Assembly: GCA_937907055.1 (NCBI GenBank)
Contig: CALCTW010000059.1
Location: forward strand, 1-12,395
Direction: 5' to 3'
Length of the DNA stretch: 12,395 nucleotides
Origin: an uncultured Clostridia bacterium
Lineage (GTDB): Bacteria > Bacillota > Clostridia > Christensenellales > Aristaeellaceae
The notes under the pieces: model-generated
Told to the model about the DNA's origin: nothing
The model's database searches: none
What the model saw: the letters and a program-made list of their open reading frames with translations, nothing else
In this document: piece after piece, positions 8,048 to 12,395 of the stretch
Layout: each line of letters opens with the position of its first letter
How positions within the stretch are numbered: the first letter of the stretch is position 1
Translations under genes and position numbers: made by a program

Positions 8048-9478
8048 ATGAAACCGTTTATTCATGGCGCAAACCCTTATATGCCGCTTTGGGAGCATGT
8101 GCCGGACGGCGAACCGCGTGTGTTTGAACACAATGGCGAAAAGCGTGTGTATGTTTATGGATCGCACGATATCGCGAAGACACGTTATTGCGGAGATAAC
8201 TATGTGGTGTGGTCTGCTCCGGTGACAGATCTGACCAGCTGGACCTATCACGGTGTTGCTTATGAGGCGCATTATGATTCCATGCTGTTTGCCCCGGATG
8301 TGGTGAAAAAGGGAGACACCTATTATATGTACGCCGCCGAAAACTGCGGCAGCCTGATCGTTGTTGCCTCTTCAAAAACACCCTGGGGACCTTTTGAAAA
8401 CCCCGTGGAAACCAGACTGGGCTTCGACCCCGGTGTGCTGGTGGATGACGACGGCCGGGCCTACGCGTACTGGGGCGGCTGCGCCGCGCCCTGCTACATC
8501 GCCGAGCTGGAAGAGGATATGGCGACCATCAAGGAGGAAACGCTCGTCAGCAATCCGATGGGTCACTCCACCTGCCCGTGGGATCCGAAGGATGACGGTC
8601 ACATCGATCTGCTGGATGGTTTCTTTGAGGCCTCCAGCCCGCGCAAGGTGATGGGCAAGTATGTGTATATTTTCTCCAGACGTTATGAAAAGCCCATCCC
8701 GGAACTGGGTGTGTACGGGCCGTGCAACGGCTTCCTTTCCTACAAGTTTTCCGATACGCCCTTCGGCCCCTTCCGTGACGGCGGCGATATCAGTTTTAAC
8801 GGCGGCGAGATCCTCCGGATGGCGGACGGCACCGGTACCATGACCTATCGTTGGGGCAACAATCACGGCTCGATCATGGAGGTCAACGGCCAGTGGTATG
8901 TGTTCTATCATCGTCATACCGGTGATACCGAATACTCCCGCCAGGCGATGCTGGAGCCTGTGGATGTCGCCATGGGTCAGGACGGCCGTCTGTATATCGG
9001 CGATATCAGGTATATTGCCGGGGAGCCTGTTTCCTCCGGCGTGGTGGAGATGACCTCGCAGGGCGCGCATATCAACGGTCTTGACGCTTACAAATGGATC
9101 TCGGCCGGTTATGCCTGCCATCTTTACGGCAGCAGGCTTCATGCTTATGTGCAGCCGGTCTATGAGCAGGATGATGATATCTCCAGCCCGATCGTCAATA
9201 TCACCGGCGGAACGACTGTCGGATTCCGCTATCTTCAGTTCGGCGCGAACAGACCGATGACTGTTACCGCGGTGCTGGGGGAGGCTGTGAACTGTAGGGT
9301 GAATGTGCGAATCGACAGCTTCAATGGCCGTATCGTTTCCACCCTGATTTGCAGTGAAAACAGCGCGGAGACGACGGCTCCCGTCAATGCCAGTGTGATC
9401 GGCAAGCACGCAGTCTACTTTGAGTTTGTGTGCGAAGAAGGTCAGAGCGTGATTTTTGACCGGTTCACATTTGACTGA
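8048..9478 (+). CDS. Glycoside hydrolase family 43 with C-terminal CBM6-like domain
   Basis: The 476-residue protein should hydrolyse xylosidic or arabinosidic bonds in hemicellulose oligosaccharides. The five-bladed propeller (about 1-325) shows the GH43 residues: Asp20 in NPYMPLWEHVPDGEPRVF as general base, Asp127 in LGFDPGVLVDDDG as pKa modulator, Glu194 in GFFEASSPRK as general acid, and His273 in NNHGSIMEVNGQWYVFYHRH at the calcium/active-site centre. Residues about 335-476 end in GKHAVYFEFVCEE-IFDRFTF, like a CBM6-type beta-sandwich. There is no signal peptide, so it probably works inside the cell. ATG 8048 has AGGAGGA 8 bases upstream and a good promoter. It stands alone between two tRNA genes with no transporter alongside. 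Beta-xylosidase versus alpha-L-arabinofuranosidase cannot be decided here. Confidence 0.92.
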   Translation: MKPFIHGANPYMPLWEHVPDGEPRVFEHNGEKRVYVYGSHDIAKTRYCGDNYVVWSAPVTDLTSWTYHGVAYEAHYDSMLFAPDVVKKGDTYYMYAAENCGSLIVVASSKTPWGPFENPVETRLGFDPGVLVDDDGRAYAYWGGCAAPCYIAELEEDMATIKEETLVSNPMGHSTCPWDPKDDGHIDLLDGFFEASSPRKVMGKYVYIFSRRYEKPIPELGVYGPCNGFLSYKFSDTPFGPFRDGGDISFNGGEILRMADGTGTMTYRWGNNHGSIMEVNGQWYVFYHRHTGDTEYSRQAMLEPVDVAMGQDGRLYIGDIRYIAGEPVSSGVVEMTSQGAHINGLDAYKWISAGYACHLYGSRLHAYVQPVYEQDDDISSPIVNITGGTTVGFRYLQFGANRPMTVTAVLGEAVNCRVNVRIDSFNGRIVSTLICSENSAETTAPVNASVIGKHAVYFEFVCEEGQSVIFDRFTFD

Positions 9479-9497
9479 TCCGTAAGGAGAAAATCCG

Positions 9498-9548
9498 GTG
9501 CTGGATTCATTGGAAGGTTTTGCGATCAAAAAGAAGAAAAAACAGTGA
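9498..9548 (+). CDS. Possible 16-residue peptide after GH43
   Basis: A GTG start at 9498 has AAGGAG about 8 bases upstream and encodes a 16-residue peptide, (M/V)LDSLEGFAIKKKKKQ, ending in TGA. It begins 19 bases after the GH43 stop. Good ribosome-site spacing is the only support; a lysine-rich tail and short length give no functional hint, and chance is quite possible. The rest of 9549-9638 holds no gene that I can recognise and no clear terminator for GH43. Confidence 0.2.
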   Translation: MLDSLEGFAIKKKKKQ

Positions 9549-9638
9549 GCACGGAAGCATTCAGCCGCCTTTGGACCGTATATTCTGAGCTGTTCTCGCA
9601 GAGAGTGCAAAGAAATTAAAATTTATTTTTAAAAACAC

Positions 9639-9667
9639 TTGCATTTCTCTTTAAGGTGTGGTATATT
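9639..9667 (+). promoter_or_regulatory. Promoter of tRNA-Arg with AT-rich UP-like element
   Basis: TTGCAT (9639-9644) and TATATT (9662-9667) are 17 bases apart. The stretch 9611-9636 just upstream is almost entirely A and T, as in UP elements of strong stable-RNA promoters. Confidence 0.75.
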
Positions 9668-9695
9668 GATTGAGCTGTCCGAGAGAACAGCGTAT

Positions 9696-9772
9696 GCGCC
9701 CTTAGCTCAGCTGGATAGAGTGTTTGACTACGAATCAAAAGGTCGAGGGTTCGAATCCCCCAGGGCGCGCCA
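9696..9772 (+). tRNA. tRNA-Arg(ACG)
   Basis: The acceptor is GCGCCCT/AGGGCGC with discriminator G9769 and encoded CCA. The D loop is AGCTGGATA. The anticodon stem TTTGA/TCAAA encloses CTACGAA, with anticodon ACG at 9730-9732 (read ICG after deamination) for CGU/CGC/CGA. The T stem GAGGG (9745-9749) against CCCCC (9757-9761) has one A-C mismatch at the second pair; otherwise the structure is canonical. Confidence 0.96.
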
Positions 9773-9774
9773 TG

Positions 9775-9806
9775 AAGAAGGAGTAGATTCGGCTCCTTCT
9801 TTTTTT
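9775..9806 (+). terminator. Rho-independent terminator of tRNA-Arg
   Basis: A 9-bp stem (aagaaggag 9775-9783 with 9793-9801) and 9-base loop run into a seven-T tract at 9800-9806, three bases after the encoded CCA. Confidence 0.9.
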
Positions 9807-9882
9807 GTATTTCAGGATATGTATAAGCACGGATCACGGAAAACCGCATGATACCAGGGTGTGTTTATGATGCTTTCAAATA

Positions 9883-9897
9883 TGAGAATTGTTATCA
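9883..9897 (+). promoter_or_regulatory. Fur/Zur-type box 1, upstream of the -35
   Basis: TGAGAATTGTTATCA is a 7-1-7 palindrome matching the Bacillus-type Fur-family consensus TGATAATNATTATCA at 13 of 15 positions. It ends eight bases before the -35 of the regulator promoter. Confidence 0.7.
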
Positions 9898-9905
9898 ATT
9901 TCGTC

Positions 9906-9934
9906 TTGACACAGTGGTGATTCAATATTAAAAT
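9906..9934 (+). promoter_or_regulatory. SigA promoter of the fur/zur metal operon
   Basis: A perfect TTGACA (9906-9911) and TAAAAT (9929-9934) are 17 bases apart. The last base of the -10 is the first base of Fur box 2, so bound repressor would block RNA polymerase. Confidence 0.85.
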
Positions 9935-9948
9935 GAGAATCGTTCTCG
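9934..9948 (+). promoter_or_regulatory. Fur/Zur-type box 2, overlapping -10 and start site
   Basis: TGAGAATCGTTCTCG has a GAGAA-TCG-TTCTC palindromic core within AT-rich flanks. It covers the expected transcription start (about 9941), so the regulator probably represses itself and the operon. Confidence 0.75.
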
Positions 9949-9969
9949 ATTTCAGGCAAGGAGTACACC

Positions 9970-10377
9970 ATGAGAGAGACCTACCGCACCCGTCAGTGGG
10001 AGGAACTGCGCCTCATCCTGGAGCAAACACCGGGCATGCATTACACCGCCGCGCAGATCCATGAACGGATGGCACAGCAAGGACAGAAGATCGGCCTGGC
10101 GACGATCTACCGTCATCTGGATCGAATGGTGGCCGATGGTGTGGTGCGGAGGTACCAGTTGGAAACCGGTGACGGGGCATGTTATGAATACGTAGGACAG
10201 CATGTGGAATGCAGCACACACTTCCACTGCAAGTGTGAGCAGTGCGGCAGACTGATCCATCTGGATTGTGATGAACTGCATGGCATTCAGGAGCATATCC
10301 GGGAGCATCACGGCTTCACCTGTAATACGGGAAAAACAGTTTTTTACGGGATCTGCGATCAGTGCCGACAGGCCTGA
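9970..10377 (+). CDS. Fur family metal-responsive repressor, probably Zur
   Basis: The 135-residue protein has the Fur layout: a winged helix (about 8-62; recognition helix near GLATIYRHLDRMVADGVV) and a metal-binding dimerisation domain. Two CxxC pairs, Cys89/Cys92 (CEQC) and Cys129/Cys132 (CDQC), form the structural zinc site. HFHCKC and the His-rich EHHGF region supply regulatory ligands. ATG 9970 follows AAGGAG at 7 bases. Its promoter has two Fur-type boxes. The downstream genes encode a ZnuA-like binding protein and an ABC ATPase, so zinc sensing is the best reading, though iron or manganese sensing (Fur, Mur) is not excluded by sequence alone. When metal is plentiful it would shut the operon; when scarce it would release it. 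Confidence 0.92.
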   Translation: MRETYRTRQWEELRLILEQTPGMHYTAAQIHERMAQQGQKIGLATIYRHLDRMVADGVVRRYQLETGDGACYEYVGQHVECSTHFHCKCEQCGRLIHLDCDELHGIQEHIREHHGFTCNTGKTVFYGICDQCRQA

Positions 10378-10420
10378 CGAATCCATAAAGTATTTATAAA
10401 CAGAAAGGAGGAAACGGACG

Positions 10421-10720
10421 ATGCGGAACAAAAAGCGTGTATTGGCATTGCTCATGTGCGTTGGATTTGCGCTGACTCTGTTCGTTTCTTCCGCCTACAT
10501 CGTGTCAAATGCCGGCCATGACTGTATCGGTCACGGCTGCGACGTCTGCGAGCATATGGCAGAAGCCTGCGCGTTGCTGCAAAGCTTTGCGGTGCTTTGC
10601 GTGCTTGTGATGCTGCTGTTTATGGTCGATCTGATTCGCATGCTTTTTTCAGCTGCCGATGGGATCTGTCTGCCCGCGCAGGGGACACTTGTGGGATTGA
10701 AAGTCCGGCTTAACAATTAA
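10421..10720 (+). CDS. Small membrane protein with HDC-HxC-x2-C motif
   Basis: The 99-residue product has two membrane segments (about 7-27 and 52-75) joined by a Cys/His-rich loop that reads AGHDCIGHGCDVCEHM at 31-46 (His33, Cys35, His38, Cys40, Cys43, His45). The loop has enough thiol and imidazole groups to bind a metal ion and probably faces outside, because the N terminus is Lys/Arg-rich. ATG 10421 has AAAGGAGG upstream. It lies 43 bases after the regulator and 145 before the metal-binding protein, so it is probably in the Fur/Zur-controlled unit. I do not recognise a named family; a role in metal delivery, sensing or transporter assembly is inference. Confidence 0.82.
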   Translation: MRNKKRVLALLMCVGFALTLFVSSAYIVSNAGHDCIGHGCDVCEHMAEACALLQSFAVLCVLVMLLFMVDLIRMLFSAADGICLPAQGTLVGLKVRLNN

Positions 10721-10865
10721 CTGAATATCATAACAGGGTTTTTTCAGCATACCTATACGGATGTTTTTGCCGTTCGGCAGGAGCGGCGTTTCGTATTATG
10801 CAGGAGAAGCCTTGTTTTTTTGCACCTGTATTCAGATAAACAATTGAGATTTGGAGGAAATGATG

Positions 10866-11822
10866 ATGAAAAAGTTCTTTGCCATTATGATGGCGCTGAT
10901 TATGATGATGACCATGCTGATGGGTGTTACCGCTGCCGCGCAGAGCAAAAAGATCAGCGTGGTGACGACTGTTTTTCCCATTTATGACTGGGTGCGTGAG
11001 GTCGTGGGCGACAACGCAAATGTCGAAATGACGCTGCTGCTGGACAAGGGCGTTGACCTGCACAGCTTCCAGCCCACCGCGCAGGACATCATGAAGGTCG
11101 CCACGGCGGATGTGTTTATCTATGTGGGCGGTGAGTCTGACGAGTGGGTTGAGGACGCGCTGACCGAGGCTGTGAATACGAATATGAAGGTTATCAGCCT
11201 GCTGGAGGCTCTGGGTGATGCCGTGAAGGAAGAAGAACTTGTAGAGGGTATGGAAGGCGAAGAAGAGGAAGAAGCCGGGGAAGAGGAGGAAGCAGAATAC
11301 GACGAGCATGTCTGGCTCTCGCTGCGTAACGCTCAGGCGTTGACACAGGCTATCGCCGACACGCTGGCCGAGGCCGATCCCGACAATGCCGCTGCCTATC
11401 AGGCCAACGCCGCCGCTTACATCGAGAAGCTGGCTGCGCTGGACGCTCAGTACGCCGACATGGTTGCCCGGGCCGAGTACAAGACTGTGCTGTTCGGCGA
11501 CCGTTTTCCCTTCCGCTATCTGGTGGATGACTATGATCTGACCTACTATGCTGCCTTTGCGGGCTGCTCTGCCGAGACCGAGGCCAGCTTTGAGACCATC
11601 GTGTTCCTGGCCCAGAAGGTGGACGAGCTGAGCCTGTCCGCCGTGCTGACCATCGAGGGCATCAATCACCGCATTGCGGAGACCATCGTCGGCGCTACCG
11701 CTGCCAAGGATCAGAAGATCCTGACCGTGGACTCCCTGCAGGGCAAGCCTGCGAACGACGCGACTTATCTGTCCGTGATGGAAGCCAACCTGTCTGTTCT
11801 GCGTGATGCGCTGAATAAGTAA
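10866..11822 (+). CDS. ZnuA-like metal ABC transporter substrate-binding protein with acidic loop
   Basis: The 318-residue exported protein belongs to the cluster A-I metal-binding family. Residues 1-25 are a Met-rich signal peptide (cleavage near TAAA-QS) with no lipobox Cys. Metal ligands seen are His66 (DLHSFQP) and His148 (DEHVWLSLRN). The third family His is replaced in GDRFPFRYLVDDYDL, where Asp212 sits in its place. Glu264 in TIEGINHR may provide the fourth. Instead of a His-rich loop there is a Glu-rich stretch at about 122-146 (EGEEEEEAGEEEE). Three ATGs lie in frame (10860, 10863, 10866) and an upstream TTG at 10851 overlaps the ribosome site; 10866 sits 8 bases from GGAGG and is the best start. 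It precedes the ABC ATPase, so it is likely that transporter's binding protein. Metal preference may differ from zinc. Confidence 0.9.
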   Translation: MKKFFAIMMALIMMMTMLMGVTAAAQSKKISVVTTVFPIYDWVREVVGDNANVEMTLLLDKGVDLHSFQPTAQDIMKVATADVFIYVGGESDEWVEDALTEAVNTNMKVISLLEALGDAVKEEELVEGMEGEEEEEAGEEEEAEYDEHVWLSLRNAQALTQAIADTLAEADPDNAAAYQANAAAYIEKLAALDAQYADMVARAEYKTVLFGDRFPFRYLVDDYDLTYYAAFAGCSAETEASFETIVFLAQKVDELSLSAVLTIEGINHRIAETIVGATAAKDQKILTVDSLQGKPANDATYLSVMEANLSVLRDALNK

Positions 11823-11830
11823 ACATAAAG

Positions 11831-11860
11831 CCCGGAGCAGGCAATCCTGTCTGCTCCGGG
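11831..11860 (+). other. Intercistronic hairpin between binding protein and ATPase genes
   Basis: A perfect 10-bp GC-rich stem (cccggagcag 11831-11840 with 11851-11860) and 10-base loop occupies the 60-base gap, ending 12 bases before the ATPase ribosome site. No T-tract follows, so it is not a standard terminator. Such hairpins often protect the upstream mRNA, raising binding-protein levels over the ATPase. Confidence 0.75.
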
Positions 11861-11882
11861 GGATCATCAAAGGAGGATCATA

Positions 11883-12359
11883 ATGCCCCAACTGCTATGT
11901 GAGAATGTCACGCTCGGCTATGAGGGCCATGCCGTACACGAGGGTTTGAACTTTTCGGTGAGTGCCGGGGATTACCTGTGCATCGTCGGCGAAAACGGCT
12001 CCGGTAAGTCTACGCTGATGAAGACCATTCTTGGACTTTTGAAGCCCCTCAAGGGTGAGATCAGATACGGCAATGGAATGAAGGCAGGCGCCATCGGCTA
12101 TCTGCCCCAGCAGACCGTGGTGCAAAAGGATTTCCCCGCGACCGTGTGGGAGATCGTGCTGTCCGGCTGTCAGGCCCGGTGCGGTAAGCGTCCATTTTAC
12201 AGCAAAACTGATAAGGAACTGGCGCGCGCCAATATTGAGCGTATGGGTATTGGTCATCTGGTCAAACGCTGTTACAGGGAACTTTCCGGCGGTCAGCAGC
12301 AGCGTGTTCTGCTGGCCCGTGCGCTGTGCGCTGCCCGGAACATCCTGTTGCTGGATTAA
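11883..12359 (+). CDS. ZnuC-like metal ABC transporter ATPase, interrupted at the Walker B glutamate
   Basis: The frame encodes 158 residues of a metal-type ABC ATPase: Walker A GENGSGKST (36-44), Q-loop IGYLPQQ (Gln76), signature LSGGQQQR (134-141) and Walker B ILLLD (154-158). The next codon, which should be the catalytic Glu, is TAA at 12357-12359. The frame continues afterwards with family sequence to the window end, so this is a nonsense change in an otherwise intact gene, not a natural end. GGAGG lies 6 bases before ATG 11883. As written the product lacks the D-loop, the H-loop and the catalytic base, and should be inactive. It could be a true pseudogene, a recent mutation or a sequence error near a contig end. 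Confidence 0.85.
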   Translation: MPQLLCENVTLGYEGHAVHEGLNFSVSAGDYLCIVGENGSGKSTLMKTILGLLKPLKGEIRYGNGMKAGAIGYLPQQTVVQKDFPATVWEIVLSGCQARCGKRPFYSKTDKELARANIERMGIGHLVKRCYRELSGGQQQRVLLARALCAARNILLLD

Positions 12360-12395
12360 CCGGTAGGCGGGCTTGATCCAAAGGTGACGCTGGAG
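12360..12395 (+). pseudogene. Post-stop continuation of the ABC ATPase
   Basis: In the same frame as the ATPase these 12 codons read PVGGLDPKVTLE, the expected D-loop region (normal order LLLDEP-x-x-GLDP). No frameshift is needed to restore the gene; only the single codon TAA interrupts it. The rest lies outside the window. Confidence 0.8.

Noticed and set aside
8372..9610. 412-codon minus-strand open frame opposite GH43
   Set aside because: Shadow of GH43; no ribosome site and no recognisable motifs.
10832..10856. Possible third Fur-like operator before the second binding protein
   Set aside because: The stretch resembles box 1 on the reverse strand only if a one-base gap is allowed, and no good promoter lies in 10721-10850; that 130-base gap otherwise shows nothing I can name.
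10728..11891. 387-codon minus-strand open frame opposite the second binding protein
   Set aside because: His- and Gln-rich antisense artefact of the ZnuA-like gene on the plus strand.
12357..12359. Suppression of the ATPase stop by the CUA tRNA
   Set aside because: The stop is TAA, which a CUA anticodon cannot pair with at the third position; the link would hold only if the codon were TAG.

Overview
The window looks like chromosomal DNA of a moderately GC-rich, low-molecular-complexity Gram-positive anaerobe of the Clostridia, probably a gut or rumen lineage. The signs are strong GGAGG ribosome binding sites, a T-box leader on thrS, textbook SigA promoters with 17-base spacers, CCA-encoded tRNA genes, a TGS-less threonyl-tRNA synthetase, and cytoplasmic plant-glycan enzymes. 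The species cannot be named from the sequence alone.

Layout. The left part (about 1-7500) is on the minus strand. Reading in the direction of transcription it holds a GNAT acetyltransferase, an M18 aminopeptidase followed by a CE2-type SGNH esterase, a T-box-controlled thrS with its own terminator, then an M48 (Ste24-type) membrane metalloprotease that overlaps a ZnuA-type zinc-binding protein by 4 bases. From about 7700 the genes switch to the plus strand: a solitary tRNA gene, a GH43 glycosidase, tRNA-Arg(ACG), and a metal-homeostasis operon of a Fur-family regulator, a small Cys/His membrane protein, a second ZnuA-like binding protein and the start of an ABC ATPase.

How the genes work together. 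Two parts deal with zinc or a similar metal. The fur/zur operon has two Fur-type palindromes flanking and overlapping its promoter, so it is probably autoregulated and derepressed when metal is scarce. The separate M48-znuA pair joins a zinc protease to a zinc-binding protein. The esterase and GH43 enzyme suggest processing of imported acetylated hemicellulose fragments inside the cell.

Most interesting points. (1) The tRNA at 7798-7873 is structurally complete, has its own consensus promoter and terminator, and carries a CUA anticodon, so it should read UAG (amber); its D arm is Glu/Gln-like. None of the ten intact genes in the window ends in TAG. (2) The ABC ATPase at the right edge has an in-frame TAA exactly where the catalytic Walker B glutamate codon should be, and conserved coding sequence continues after it. 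A CUA tRNA cannot read TAA, so these two facts do not explain each other. (3) The GNAT mRNA leader contains an 11-base perfect inverted repeat that would pair the 5' end with the start codon.
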